DNA of 64,000 nt from Microlunatus panaciterrae (GTDB taxonomy: Bacteria; Actinomycetota; Actinomycetes; Propionibacteriales; Propionibacteriaceae). The notes under the pieces are model-generated. The model did no database searches and was not told the origin of the DNA. It was given only the letters and a program-made list of their open reading frames with translations. The first letter of the stretch is position 1; each line of letters opens with the position of its first letter. The stretch lies in the NCBI RefSeq assembly GCF_016907535.1, contig NZ_JAFBCF010000001.1, positions 3,596,001 through 3,660,000 on the forward strand, written 5' to 3'. This document shows, piece after piece, positions 42,501-51,165 of the stretch. Both the position numbers and the translations under genes were made by a program.

Positions 42501-44053
42501 TGGTGCTCGCGTCCTCCTGGTCGGTGGCCCTGGTCGGGCTCGACGGGCGTCCGGTCCAGGTCGAGGCCGACATCGGCTCCGGACTGCCCCGGACGGTGCT
42601 CGTCGGCCTCCCGGACACGTCGCTCTACGAGGCACGTGACCGGTGCAAAGCGGCGGTCGCGAACTCGGGTCAGTGCTGGCCCCAGTCGCTGCTGACCATC
42701 AACCTCTCACCGGCCACCCTGCCGAAGGCCGGGTCGCATTACGACCTGGCGATCGTGGCTGCGGTGCTGACCGCGGCCGAGGTGATCAGGGACCGCCAGG
42801 AGCTCGCCGATACGGTGCTGCTCGGCGAGCTGGGCCTGGACGGCCGGGTCAGACCGATCCGCGGCGTGCTGCCGGCGCTGATGGCCGCGTCCCAGCAGGG
42901 CTTCCGGCGGGCAATCGTCCCGTACGCCCAGGCGGCCGAGGCCACCCTGGTCGACGACCTGGAGGTCTTCGGGGTGGCCTCCCTGGGCCAGCTGATAGCG
43001 CTGCTCAACCGGGAGACCATGCCGAAGGTCGAGCCGATACCGCTGGCCGGGGAGCGGGTGCGAACGAGCCGCCGGGCGCCGGACCTGTGCGACGTCGTGG
43101 GTCAGCTGGAGGCGAAGTGGGCCCTGGAGGTGGCCGCGGCCGGCAGGCATCACCTGCTCTTCAGCGGTCCGCCGGGCGTCGGCAAGACGATGCTGGCCGA
43201 GCGTCTGCCGGGGCTGCTCCCCGATCTCGATCTGCACGAGGCGCTCGAGGTGTCGGCGGTGCACTCCCTGGCCGGGTTCCACCTCACCGACGGGTTGATC
43301 AGGCGACCGCCGTACGCCGACCCGCACCACTCCGCGTCGCTGGCCAGCATCGTCGGCGGCGGTGCCCGGATGGCCAAACCCGGGGCGATCTCCTGTGCTC
43401 ACCGTGGCGTCCTGTTCCTGGACGAGGCTCCGGAGTTCAGCGCCCGGGTGCTGGACGCCTTACGGATGCCGCTGGAGTCGGGGGTGATCACCCTCGGTCG
43501 GAGCGAGGTGCAGGCCCGCTACCCGGCCCGTTTCCAGCTGATCCTGGCCGCCAACCCGTGTCCGTGCGGACTGGCGGCGACCCCTGGGGCCGACTGCACC
43601 TGTCCGCCGCTGGCCGTGCGTCGCTACCGCGAGAAGATCTCCGGGCCCATCCGTGACCGGATTGACATCCACCAGACCTTCCTGCCGATGAAGAAGGCCT
43701 TCCTGCGGGCGGCCCTGGAACGGGCCGAACCCTCGGCTGTTGTCGCCGGCCGGGTCGCGGAGGCCCGGGAACGGCAGCGGGGTCGGCTGGCGGGCAGCGG
43801 CTGGCAGACCAACGGCGAGGTGTCCGGGCCCTACCTGCGTTCGCATCTGCCGTTGCCGGAAGGTCTCGGCGCGGTCGAGGAGGCGGTTCGGCGGGGCCGG
43901 CTGAGCCCACGCGGGGTGGACAAGATCCTTCGGATCGCCTGGACCCTCGCCGACCTGGCCGGCCGGGACCGACCCGGACCGGAGCAGGTGAACATCGCGC
44001 TGGCGATGCGCCGCGGCGAGTCCGGTGGAGCACAGGAACGGGGAGCGATGTGA
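42500..44053 (+). CDS. comM: YifB/ComM family magnesium-chelatase-like AAA+ ATPase
   Basis: 517 aa. An N-terminal Lon-protease-like (ChlI) domain (about 1-170, VEADIGSGLPRTVLVGLPDTS) is followed by an AAA+ core with Walker A GPPGVGKT (223-230), Walker B GVLFLDEAPEF, sensor ANPCPCG and a C-terminal helical domain containing RIAWTLADLAGR. In Gram-negative bacteria ComM is a branch-migration helicase for natural transformation. Here it stands directly before dprA, the other key recombination-mediator gene of DNA uptake. It overlaps dprA by 4 bp (GTGA). Confidence 0.93.
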   Translation: MVLASSWSVALVGLDGRPVQVEADIGSGLPRTVLVGLPDTSLYEARDRCKAAVANSGQCWPQSLLTINLSPATLPKAGSHYDLAIVAAVLTAAEVIRDRQELADTVLLGELGLDGRVRPIRGVLPALMAASQQGFRRAIVPYAQAAEATLVDDLEVFGVASLGQLIALLNRETMPKVEPIPLAGERVRTSRRAPDLCDVVGQLEAKWALEVAAAGRHHLLFSGPPGVGKTMLAERLPGLLPDLDLHEALEVSAVHSLAGFHLTDGLIRRPPYADPHHSASLASIVGGGARMAKPGAISCAHRGVLFLDEAPEFSARVLDALRMPLESGVITLGRSEVQARYPARFQLILAANPCPCGLAATPGADCTCPPLAVRRYREKISGPIRDRIDIHQTFLPMKKAFLRAALERAEPSAVVAGRVAEARERQRGRLAGSGWQTNGEVSGPYLRSHLPLPEGLGAVEEAVRRGRLSPRGVDKILRIAWTLADLAGRDRPGPEQVNIALAMRRGESGGAQERGAM

Positions 44054-45177
44054 GAAGTCAGTCAGCGAGGCGCCCCCGTGGTGACCGTGACGCGCGGAAG
44101 GCCCTGGGCTGTGTGGTCGAGTCGGGCGATGTCACCGTCGCCGGTCTGGTGGCCACTGCTGGGGCCGAGGCAGCCTGGTCGTCGGTGGCCGACGGCGACC
44201 TGGGAGCGCCGCTGGCCGCCCGGGCGGCACAGGTCGACTGTGACCGGATCGACGAGTTGGCCGACCGTTGTGGAGCACGCTTCCTGGTGCCCGATGACGA
44301 CGAGTGGCCGTCGGGGCTGGAGGACCTCGGGCATGGCCAGGCGGTGCAGCGGCGGGGTGGACCGCCGATCGGGGTCTGGGTCAGGGGGCCAGGGCATCTG
44401 GCGGCGATGACAGAGCGGTCCGTCGCCATTGTCGGGTCGCGCGCGGCCACCAGCTATGGCGCTGGTGTTGCGGCGGATCTGGCTTCAGAGCTGGCCGAGG
44501 ACGGGGTCACGGTGATCTCCGGTGGCGCCTACGGCGTCGACGCCGCCGCCCACCGGGGTGCCCTCGCCGTCCGGGGGCCGACCATCGCCGTACTGGCCTG
44601 TGGCGTCGACGTGCCGTATCCACGGTCCAACGCCCGGTTGTTCGACTGGATCGCCAGGGACCACCTGCTGGTGTCGGAGCTGCCACCCGCCGCAACGCCG
44701 ACCAAGATGCGCTTCCTGGCACGGAACCGGATGATCGCCGCCCTGGGCCGCGGCACGGTCGTGGTCGAGGCGGCCATCCGTTCCGGCGCTCGGAACACGG
44801 CAGCCTGGGCGCAGGAGTGCGGGCGGCCGCTGATGGCGGTCCCCGGACCGGTCCACTCGGCGCTGTCGGTGGCTCCGCACGAGATGATCCGGGACGGGCA
44901 GGCCCTCCTGGTCACCCGGGCGGCCGAGGTGCTGGAAGCGATCGCGCCGATCGGTGAGCACCTGTTGGCCACCCGGCGCGGCGCCGAGCGGTCGACTGAC
45001 CAGCTCGGTCCGCAGCGGCTGGCCGTCTTCGAGGCGGTCCCGGCCCGCAGACCTGCCCGGGTGGATGACATCGCGCTGACTGCCGGCGTCACCGTTCCGC
45101 TCTGCCTGGCCGAGCTCGCCGCACTCGAGTCGGCCGGTCTGGTCCGGAGTAGCGCCGATGGCTGGCGGATCAGCTGA
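44050..45177 (+). CDS. dprA: DNA-processing protein DprA
   Basis: 375-aa DprA/Smf protein that binds incoming single-stranded DNA and loads RecA. The extended Rossmann fold is seen in SVAIVGSRAATSYG, TVISGGAYGVDAAAHRGAL, AVLACGVDVPYPRSN and GRGTVVVEAAIRSGARNTAAWAQ, with PLMAVPGPV. A C-terminal winged helix (DML1-like; PARVDDIALTAGVTVPLCLAELAALESAGLV) follows. The GTG start overlaps the comM stop. DprA is widespread also in species not known to be competent. A 6-bp-stem dyad (GGACCC-CGC-GGGTCC, 45190-45104+) follows the stop. Confidence 0.95.
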   Translation: MRSQSARRPRGDRDARKALGCVVESGDVTVAGLVATAGAEAAWSSVADGDLGAPLAARAAQVDCDRIDELADRCGARFLVPDDDEWPSGLEDLGHGQAVQRRGGPPIGVWVRGPGHLAAMTERSVAIVGSRAATSYGAGVAADLASELAEDGVTVISGGAYGVDAAAHRGALAVRGPTIAVLACGVDVPYPRSNARLFDWIARDHLLVSELPPAATPTKMRFLARNRMIAALGRGTVVVEAAIRSGARNTAAWAQECGRPLMAVPGPVHSALSVAPHEMIRDGQALLVTRAAEVLEAIAPIGEHLLATRRGAERSTDQLGPQRLAVFEAVPARRPARVDDIALTAGVTVPLCLAELAALESAGLVRSSADGWRIS

Positions 45178-45189
45178 TGAGCCGACGCG

Positions 45190-45204
45190 GGACCCCGCGG
45201 GTCC
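45190..45204. terminator. Weak dyad downstream of dprA
   Basis: GGACCC-CGC-GGGTCC forms a 6-bp perfect stem with a 3-nt loop 12 bp after the dprA stop. There is no T-run, so it would be at best a GC-hairpin terminator or an operator for the next gene. Confidence 0.3.
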
Positions 45205-45246
45205 AGTCGCTGAGCCGAGGGGTGACGGCCGCAGCGGTCCGACAAC

Positions 45247-45252
45247 TAGACT
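45247..45252 (+). promoter_or_regulatory. Predicted -10 element of the GH2 gene
   Basis: TAGACT (TANNNT), with TGACGG 18 bp upstream (45223-45228) as a partial -35. A leader of about 33 nt then carries AAGGA before ATG 45292. Confidence 0.4.
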
Positions 45253-45291
45253 CCGGGGCCGAACCGTCCCCTCCCAGATCAAGGACCAGCG

Positions 45292-47157
45292 ATGCCCGCC
45301 GACCCCGGTTCCACCGCCACCACGACCGCCGCCCGCGACGACAGCGTCCCCAGGCCGGAATACCCGCGTCCGCAGTTGGTGCGCGAGCGTTGGCTGAACC
45401 TCAACGGTGAGTGGGAGTTCGAGATCGACCAGGGCGACTCCGGACTGGAGCGGGGGCTGTTGTCCCGCCCGCTGGCTTCGTCGATCACTGTGCCGTTCGC
45501 GCCCGAAGCCGAGCTGTCGGGCATCGGCAACACCGATTTCCTGCACGCCGTCTGGTACCGGCGGGAGGTGCAGGTCCCGGCCGACTGGCAGGGGCAGCAG
45601 ATCCTGCTGCACTTCCAGGCCGTCGACTACGACGCGACGGTGTGGGTGAACGGAATCGAGGTGACCCGGCACCGCGGGGGCTTCTCGCCGTTCTCCGCCG
45701 ACATCACCGCAGCCCTGGTCGAGGACGACGTGGCCGAGATCGTGGTTCGGGCCCGAGACACCCGCGACGAGCCGCAGCCACGCGGCAAGCAGTCCTCGCT
45801 GTTCCACAACCACGACTGTGACTACACCCGAACCACCGGGATCTGGCAGACCGTCTGGCTGGAGCCGGTGCCGGTGGCGCACCTGCAACGGCCGCGGATC
45901 TCCCCGGATGTCGCCGGCAGCCGGTTCCACCTGCGGGTACCCCTCACCAACCGCGGCCGTCACGGACTGCGGGTCCGGGCCGATCTGCTCGTGGACGGCC
46001 AGCAGATCAGCACCGACTCGGCCGCGGTCGGCACCGAGCTCGCGGCGCAGCTGGTGCTCGACGTGGACGAGCAGCACCGTCGGCTGTGGAGCCCGGAGGA
46101 CCCGTTCCTCTACGGACTCACCCTGACGATCCTCGGCGCCGACGGCACGGTCGTCGACACCGTCGACAGCTACGCCGGGCTGCGGTCGGTCTCGATCGAC
46201 GGTCAGGCGATCCTGGTGAACGGCGAACGGCTGTTCCAGCGGCTGGTGCTGGACCAGGGCTACTGGCCCCAGTCGCTGATGACGGCACCGAGCGAGCAGG
46301 CCCTGATCGACGACATCCGGCTGTCGATGGAGGCGGGTTTCAACGGTGCCCGGATGCATCAGAAGGTGTTCGAGGAGCGCTTCCTCTATCACGCCGACAA
46401 GATGGGCTACCTGCTCTGGGGCGAGTTCGCCGACTGGGGGTGCTCGGTGGGCACAGAACGGGACAACCAGCGTCCGAGCGCCACCTATGTGACGCAGTGG
46501 CTGGAGGTGCTGGACCGCGACTACAACCACCCCGCGATCATCGGCTGGTGCCCGCTGAACGAGACCCATCAGGTGCTGCACGACCGGATTACCGTGCTGG
46601 ACGACGTGACCAGGGCCATGTTCCTGGCCACCAAGGCCGCTGACCTGACCCGCCCCGTGCTGGACACCTCCGGCTACAGCCATCGGGTGTTCGACACCGA
46701 CGTCTGGGACAGCCACAACTACGAGCAGGACCCGGCCCTGTTCGCCGACCAGCTGGCGGGCCTGGCCGAGGGGCGACCGTATTCCAACAACGGCGGCCGA
46801 CGCGGCGAGTTCAACCTTCCGTACAACGGCCAGCCCTACTTCGTCAGCGAGTTCGGCGGGATCTGGTGGAACGCCGAGGAGGCGGCTGCGGCCGACCCGA
46901 CGTCAGAGACCTGGGGCTACGGCGAACGCGTCCGCGATATCGAGGAGTTCCACCAGCGGTTCGACGGACTGGTCGAGGCGCTGTTGGGCAACCCGCTCAT
47001 GTTCGGCTACTGCTACACCCAGCTCACCGACGTCTTCCAGGAGACCAACGGCATCTACCATTTCGACCGGACGGCCAAGTTCGACCTGGAGCGGATCCGC
47101 AGGACCCAGAACGCGCGGGCCGCGTACGAGTCGGGGACGAAGCGTACGGGGGAGTGA
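45292..47157 (+). CDS. Glycoside hydrolase family 2 protein (beta-galactosidase/beta-glucuronidase-like)
   Basis: 621-aa intracellular glycosidase with no signal peptide. Domain order: sugar-binding jelly roll (about 25-190: RERWLNLNGEWEFEID, WYRREVQVPADW, YDATVWVNG), immunoglobulin-like beta-sandwich (190-300), and TIM barrel (300-610). The likely acid/base is Glu424 in WCPLNETHQ and the nucleophile Glu520 in FVSEFGG. The sugar bond is not fixed by these motifs. A uronide or galactoside would suit the uronate and galactonate genes elsewhere in the window. It has its own promoter and is convergent with the CDF exporter gene, 34 bp apart. Confidence 0.85.
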   Translation: MPADPGSTATTTAARDDSVPRPEYPRPQLVRERWLNLNGEWEFEIDQGDSGLERGLLSRPLASSITVPFAPEAELSGIGNTDFLHAVWYRREVQVPADWQGQQILLHFQAVDYDATVWVNGIEVTRHRGGFSPFSADITAALVEDDVAEIVVRARDTRDEPQPRGKQSSLFHNHDCDYTRTTGIWQTVWLEPVPVAHLQRPRISPDVAGSRFHLRVPLTNRGRHGLRVRADLLVDGQQISTDSAAVGTELAAQLVLDVDEQHRRLWSPEDPFLYGLTLTILGADGTVVDTVDSYAGLRSVSIDGQAILVNGERLFQRLVLDQGYWPQSLMTAPSEQALIDDIRLSMEAGFNGARMHQKVFEERFLYHADKMGYLLWGEFADWGCSVGTERDNQRPSATYVTQWLEVLDRDYNHPAIIGWCPLNETHQVLHDRITVLDDVTRAMFLATKAADLTRPVLDTSGYSHRVFDTDVWDSHNYEQDPALFADQLAGLAEGRPYSNNGGRRGEFNLPYNGQPYFVSEFGGIWWNAEEAAAADPTSETWGYGERVRDIEEFHQRFDGLVEALLGNPLMFGYCYTQLTDVFQETNGIYHFDRTAKFDLERIRRTQNARAAYESGTKRTGE

Positions 47158-47191
47158 CCAGCCGCCCAAGGTGCGGTGCGCTCCGGGTCGC

Positions 47192-48127
47192 TCAGTCGTG
47201 GGTCGCGGGCTCGTGTCCCTGATGGCTGAGCGGCTCGAACTGGAAGGTGGAGTGCTCGATCCCGACGGCGAAGTGGTCGGCAACGCAGCTCTGCAGCTGG
47301 TCCAGCAGTCGGGGTAGGTCACCGTCGAGGAAGCAGGAGTCGTCCACCACGACGTGAGCCGTCAGCACCGGTATTCCGGTGGCGATCTGTGAGGCGTGCA
47401 GATCGTGCACCGCGTGTACGTGCGGGAGCTCGAGGATGTGGCGGCGGACCTCGTCCAGATCGAGGCCCTTCGGGGTGGACTCGAGCAGCACCAGACCTGC
47501 ATCGCGCAGCAGCAGCACCGACCGAGGCAGGATTAAGGCCCCGATCAGCAGCGATACGACGGCGTCGGCCTGCCGCCAGCCGGTGGTGGCGATCACTATC
47601 GCTGCGACGATCACCGCCATCGAGCCCAGAGCATCATTGAGGACCTCGAGGAAAGCCGCGCGCAGGTTGAGGTTGCTCGACCGGTCCCGGAGCAAGATCA
47701 ACATGGCGGTGATGTTGCACACCAGCCCCAGGCCACCGAAGATGATCATGGGACCGGTGGCTATCGCGGGTGGGCTGATCAGGCGTCTGATGGCCTCGAC
47801 CACGACATAGCCGCCGACACCGACCAGCACGAGCGCCTGGACCGCGGCTGCGAGCACCTCGGCCCGGTGGAACCCCCAGGTGCGTCGACGGCTGGCGGCC
47901 CGCAGCATCAGCGAGGCGGCGGTCAGCGCCAGCAGCAGCCCGAGCGCGTCAGTGAGCAGGTGGCCCGCGTCGGCGATCAGCGCCAGGCTTCCGGACAGCC
48001 CTGCACCGACGAGCTGGGCCACGAGGTTCGCCAGCGTGATCGAGAACACCACTGCCAGCCGGCGGCGGTGTGTCGCCCCGACGACCTCCGGCGCGTGACC
48101 ATGCGCGTGCCCATGTCCCGCAGCCAT
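47192..48127 (-). CDS. Cation diffusion facilitator (CzcD/ZitB-like) metal exporter
   Basis: 311-aa proton-coupled divalent metal exporter, probably for zinc. Six membrane helices are visible. The metal site lies in ADAGHLLTDA (H-x3-D in helix 2) and FLEVLNDALGS (E-x3-D in helix 5, a CzcD-type variant). There are His-rich cytoplasmic ends (GHGHAHGHAPE at the N-terminus, EHSTFQFEPLSHQGHEPATHD at the C-terminus). The C-terminal ferredoxin-like domain has HVHAVHDLHASQI. It lies 73 bp downstream of the gntR-type gene on the same strand but has no functional link to it. No metal-regulated operator was recognised. Confidence 0.9.
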   Translation of the reverse strand: MAAGHGHAHGHAPEVVGATHRRRLAVVFSITLANLVAQLVGAGLSGSLALIADAGHLLTDALGLLLALTAASLMLRAASRRRTWGFHRAEVLAAAVQALVLVGVGGYVVVEAIRRLISPPAIATGPMIIFGGLGLVCNITAMLILLRDRSSNLNLRAAFLEVLNDALGSMAVIVAAIVIATTGWRQADAVVSLLIGALILPRSVLLLRDAGLVLLESTPKGLDLDEVRRHILELPHVHAVHDLHASQIATGIPVLTAHVVVDDSCFLDGDLPRLLDQLQSCVADHFAVGIEHSTFQFEPLSHQGHEPATHD

Positions 48128-48200
48128 CAGCGGTTCCGACCTGTCGATGAGCCTGATACATGCGCGCGTGGCGTCGGTGGCGCGGGCCAGCGTGGTCCCA

Positions 48201-48965
48201 TCAGGGTGCCAGCCCCATCTCCGCCCTGGCGTGGTCGATCAGCCCGCGGGCCACGGGCACCGCCCGGTCCGGCCGGCCGGCAGCGATGGCGTCGGCCAGC
48301 TCACGGTGGCTTTCCACGACTGAACTCTGCACCGGTGCGGGCAGCAGATCAAGATCGTCACGAGCCCGCAGGACGGCGGCGAACGGTGCGATGAAACGCC
48401 GGAACACCAGGTTGCCGGACGCGAGCAGCAGCACAGTGTGGAACTCGATGTCGGCCTCCGTGAACGCGTGCAGATCATCGTGCTGGAGCGCCACGGCCAT
48501 CGAGTCGCAGCAGGCGGTGAGCCGGCCGACATCCTCCGGTGTCGCGGACCGGCAGCTGCCGCGGACAGCGGCCACCTCCACCGCCGAGCGCAGGTCCATC
48601 AGCTCGCGGAGCTGCTGTTGGCGCGCCGAGGTGCGGACCCGCCAACCGATCACCTGCTCGTCCAGCAGGTTCCAGGACTCCACCCCGAGCACCCGGGTGC
48701 CGGTCTTGGGTCGCGGCAGCACCATGCCCTTGGCCTGCAGGTCGCGCAGAGCCTCCCGGACCACCGTCCGGGACACGTTCAGCCGCCCACCGACCTCCTC
48801 GGGCAGGATCTGCTGGCCCGCAGCCAGCTCGCCACTGGCGATCTGCCGTCCCAGGTGGTCGATGACCAGTCCGTGCAGGCCGCCCTGGAGCGGCGGCGGA
48901 TCACTCTGTGCCCGCAGACTGCTGGATGTCTGCTCGGAGCGGAGGGGCCGCTCAGCTGTGGACAT
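48201..48965 (-). CDS. FadR-subfamily GntR transcriptional regulator, probable galactonate regulator
   Basis: 254-aa regulator with an N-terminal winged helix (about 28-95: HGLVIDHLGRQIASGELAAGQQILPEE, RLNVSRTVVREALRDLQAKGMVLPRPKTGTRVL) and a C-terminal all-helical FCD ligand-binding domain with conserved metal-type residues (DLRSAVEVAAVR, ADIEFHTVLLLASGN, SHRELADAI). The gene starts 14 bp inside the end of the aldolase gene, so it is co-expressed with it. By analogy with DgoR of enterobacteria it probably represses this cluster and responds to galactonate or a keto-deoxy acid; the nearby divergent promoter has matching dyads. Confidence 0.88.
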   Translation of the reverse strand: MSTAERPLRSEQTSSSLRAQSDPPPLQGGLHGLVIDHLGRQIASGELAAGQQILPEEVGGRLNVSRTVVREALRDLQAKGMVLPRPKTGTRVLGVESWNLLDEQVIGWRVRTSARQQQLRELMDLRSAVEVAAVRGSCRSATPEDVGRLTACCDSMAVALQHDDLHAFTEADIEFHTVLLLASGNLVFRRFIAPFAAVLRARDDLDLLPAPVQSSVVESHRELADAIAAGRPDRAVPVARGLIDHARAEMGLAP

Positions 48966-49596
48966 CCGTCCTCGCCCTGGCGATGGCCTCGCGCAGCCTG
49001 CCAGCCTGGCCGGCCGGGTCCGAAGTCCGTGTCAGCGCCGAGCCGATGCCCACCGCGAACGCTCCCGCCTCGATCCAGGAGGCGGCTGAGTCAGGCGTGA
49101 CCCCCCCGGTCGGGATGCAGTGCAGCTGCGGGAGCGGCTGCAGCACGTCAGCGAGAACACGGGGCGTCCACAGGCTGGCCGGGAACACCTTGACCGCGTC
49201 CGCGCCGAGCTCGGTGGCGTGCAGCATCTCTGTCGGGGTGGCGCAGCCGATGACGGTCGCGGCCTGGTAGCGCCGTCCGACCTCGATCACGTCCTCCTCC
49301 AGGGTCGGCGTGACCAGCAGCTGGGCGCCGGACAGCACGGCCAGCCGGGCCGAGGCGGCATCCAGCACGGTGCCGGCGCCGATCACCTGTCGCCCGACCG
49401 CCAGCTCCGCAAGTCTGGTGATGGCCGACATCGCCGACGGTGTGGTCAGTGCGATCTCGACGACGGACAGCCCGGCTGCCCAGATCTGTTGGGCCAGTGA
49501 AACGGCCTGGTCGGCGTCGGAGGCGCGCACGATGCCGACAACACCATCGTCCGCGATGATCGCCATCACGTCGGAGCGGGTGAGCGACGTGGCCAT
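48952..49596 (-). CDS. KDPG/KDPGal aldolase family protein (2-dehydro-3-deoxy-6-phospho-sugar acid aldolase)
   Basis: 214-aa class I aldolase of the Eda/DgoA family, which splits 2-keto-3-deoxy-6-phosphogluconate or -galactonate into pyruvate and glyceraldehyde 3-phosphate. The catalytic Glu47 is in VVEIALTTP, Schiff-base Lys136 in VKVFPAS, and the phosphate site in PTGGV. Neighbouring galactonate dehydratase favours the galactonate version (DgoA). ATG with AGGAG 11 nt upstream. The 2-keto-3-deoxygalactonate kinase that should act between them is not in the window. Confidence 0.9.
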   Translation of the reverse strand: MATSLTRSDVMAIIADDGVVGIVRASDADQAVSLAQQIWAAGLSVVEIALTTPSAMSAITRLAELAVGRQVIGAGTVLDAASARLAVLSGAQLLVTPTLEEDVIEVGRRYQAATVIGCATPTEMLHATELGADAVKVFPASLWTPRVLADVLQPLPQLHCIPTGGVTPDSAASWIEAGAFAVGIGSALTRTSDPAGQAGRLREAIARARTDVHS

Positions 49597-49701
49597 GGGT
49601 GATCAACTCCTGTCGTCGGCGGATGCTGGTGGCTCCGGCGAGCCAGACAGCCAGCATGCCACCTGGAAGCGCGGCAGCGGAGGAGAGCATCCGCAATCCT
49701 G

Positions 49702-49724
49702 GTACGCATTCGTACTACAGTACG
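49702..49724. promoter_or_regulatory. Overlapping inverted repeats in the divergent aldolase/galactonate dehydratase promoter
   Basis: GTACG-CATT-CGTAC (49702-49715) and CGTACT-AC-AGTACG (49711-49724) are two overlapping perfect-arm dyads sharing CGTAC. They sit in the 162-bp divergent gap, about 35-57 bp before the dehydratase start. Dyads of GTAC-like arms with short spacers suit FadR-type GntR proteins, and the regulator gene is part of the divergent operon. Confidence 0.6.
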
Positions 49725-49758
49725 ACTATTAGAAGTCGCTGAGGACAAGGACCTACCT

Positions 49759-50904
49759 GTGAAGATCATCTCCGTCGAGACGTTCCTGGTTGCGCCGCGC
49801 TGGCTGTTCTGTCGGATCGGGACCGACGAGGGCGTAGTGGGCTGGGGAGAGCCGGTCGTCGAGGGCCGCGCGGCCACCGTACGGACCTGCGTCGCCGAGC
49901 TCTCCGAGATCCTGATCGGGCAGGACCCGCTGCGGATCGAGGATCTCTGGCAGGTGATGACCAAGTCCGGTTTCTACCGTGGCGGCGCGGTGCTGGCCAG
50001 CGCAGTGGCCGGGATCGACCAGGCCCTGTGGGACATCGCCGGCAAGGTGCGCAAGGCGCCGGTCCATGAGCTGCTCGGAGGCCCGGTTCGTGACCGGGTG
50101 CGGGTGTACAGCTGGGTCGGCGGTGACGAGCCGGCCGAGGTGGCTGAGCAGATCTCCGAACGCAGAGCCGCCGGCTTCTCGGCGGTCAAGATGAACGCCA
50201 GCAATGCCATGGGCCCGATCGCCAGTGCCGCCGAGATCTCCGCTGTGGTCGACCGCGCGGTGGCCGCGCGGGAGGCGTTCGGCCCGAGCGGTGATTTCGC
50301 CATCGACTTCCATGGCCGGGTGAGCAGGGCCAACGCCCGCCGACTGCTGCCGCTGCTGGCCGAGACCTCGCCCTTCTTCGTCGAGGAGCCGTTGCTTCCC
50401 GAAGAGGGCCACATGCTGCCCTCATTGATGGCCGCCTCCAACATCCCGATCGCGACCGGTGAGCGGCTGTTCTCGCGGCAGGAGTTCCTGCCGGTGCTGC
50501 AGGCCGGCATAGCGGTCGCCCAGCCGGACCTCTCCCATGCCGGCGGCATCTCCGAGGTACGCCGGATCGCCACGCTGGCCGAGACTTTCGGCGCTTCGCT
50601 GGCGCCGCACTGTCCGCTGGGCCCGATCGCGCTGGCGGCGAGCCTCCAGGTGGACTTCGCCACGCCGAACTTCCTGATCCAGGAACAGAGCCTCGGAATC
50701 CACTACAACCAGAGCAACGACCTGTTGGACTATCTGGTCGACCCGACGGTCTTCGCCTTCGCTGACGGCTACGTCGAGCGCAGCACGGCACCCGGGCTTG
50801 GTATCGAGGTCGACGAGGCCGCCGTGCGCCGGGCCGACGAGATCGGCCACAACTGGCGCGGCCCCCTCTGGCGCCATCCCGACGGATCCTTCGCCGAGTG
50901 GTGA
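49759..50904 (+). CDS. dgoD: D-galactonate dehydratase (DgoD-like, enolase superfamily)
   Basis: Mg-dependent dehydratase that turns D-galactonate into 2-keto-3-deoxy-D-galactonate, 381 aa. The enolase-superfamily residues line up with those of the E. coli enzyme: Asp183 and His185 in DFHGR, Glu209 in VEEPLLPEE, Glu235 in GERLFSR, His284 in APHCPLGPIA and Glu309 in IQEQSLGIHYN. The start is GTG 49759, with AAGGA 7 nt upstream. It is divergent from the aldolase-regulator pair and together they make part of a De Ley-Doudoroff pathway. It is followed by a repeat-rich gap before the convergent transpeptidase gene. Confidence 0.92.
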   Translation: MKIISVETFLVAPRWLFCRIGTDEGVVGWGEPVVEGRAATVRTCVAELSEILIGQDPLRIEDLWQVMTKSGFYRGGAVLASAVAGIDQALWDIAGKVRKAPVHELLGGPVRDRVRVYSWVGGDEPAEVAEQISERRAAGFSAVKMNASNAMGPIASAAEISAVVDRAVAAREAFGPSGDFAIDFHGRVSRANARRLLPLLAETSPFFVEEPLLPEEGHMLPSLMAASNIPIATGERLFSRQEFLPVLQAGIAVAQPDLSHAGGISEVRRIATLAETFGASLAPHCPLGPIALAASLQVDFATPNFLIQEQSLGIHYNQSNDLLDYLVDPTVFAFADGYVERSTAPGLGIEVDEAAVRRADEIGHNWRGPLWRHPDGSFAEW

Positions 50905-50941
50905 CCTCCGCCCTGCCCACGTGCCCTGAGCCCTGCCGCGC

Positions 50942-51155
50942 CCTGAGCCCTGCCGTGCCCTGAGCTTGTCGAAGGGCCGACCGTACGTGCCCTGAGCTGG
51001 TCGAAGGGCCGTGGGGATGGCCAATGGCAGCGTATGGCTGCCCGGACGCCACTTTTCCAGCCACACGCTGCCGTACGAGGGGTTTCGCCCTTCGCCCTTC
51101 GACAGGCTCAGGGCGCGACAGGCTCAGGGCGCGACAGGTTCAGGGCGCGGCAGGG
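50942..51155. repeat. Second convergent REP-like array
   Basis: Plus-oriented cores CCCTGAGCTTGTCGAAGGG at 50958-50976 and 50990-51008, preceded by shorter CCCTGAGCCCTGCCG units. The minus-oriented core CCCTTCGACAGGCTCAGGG is at 51095-51113, followed by shorter GCGACAGG-C/T-TCAGG units to about 51155. The outer cores can pair over 18 of 19 bases around a loop of about 118 nt. The gap between convergent dgoD and the transpeptidase gene contains nothing else. Confidence 0.9.
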
Positions 51156-51165
51156 GCAGGGCCAC

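Noticed and set aside
47192-48127. Glu instead of His in the helix-5 metal motif of the CDF exporter as a specificity change
   Set aside because: An E-x3-D form of this motif is known among CzcD-like exporters, so it is not unusual by itself.
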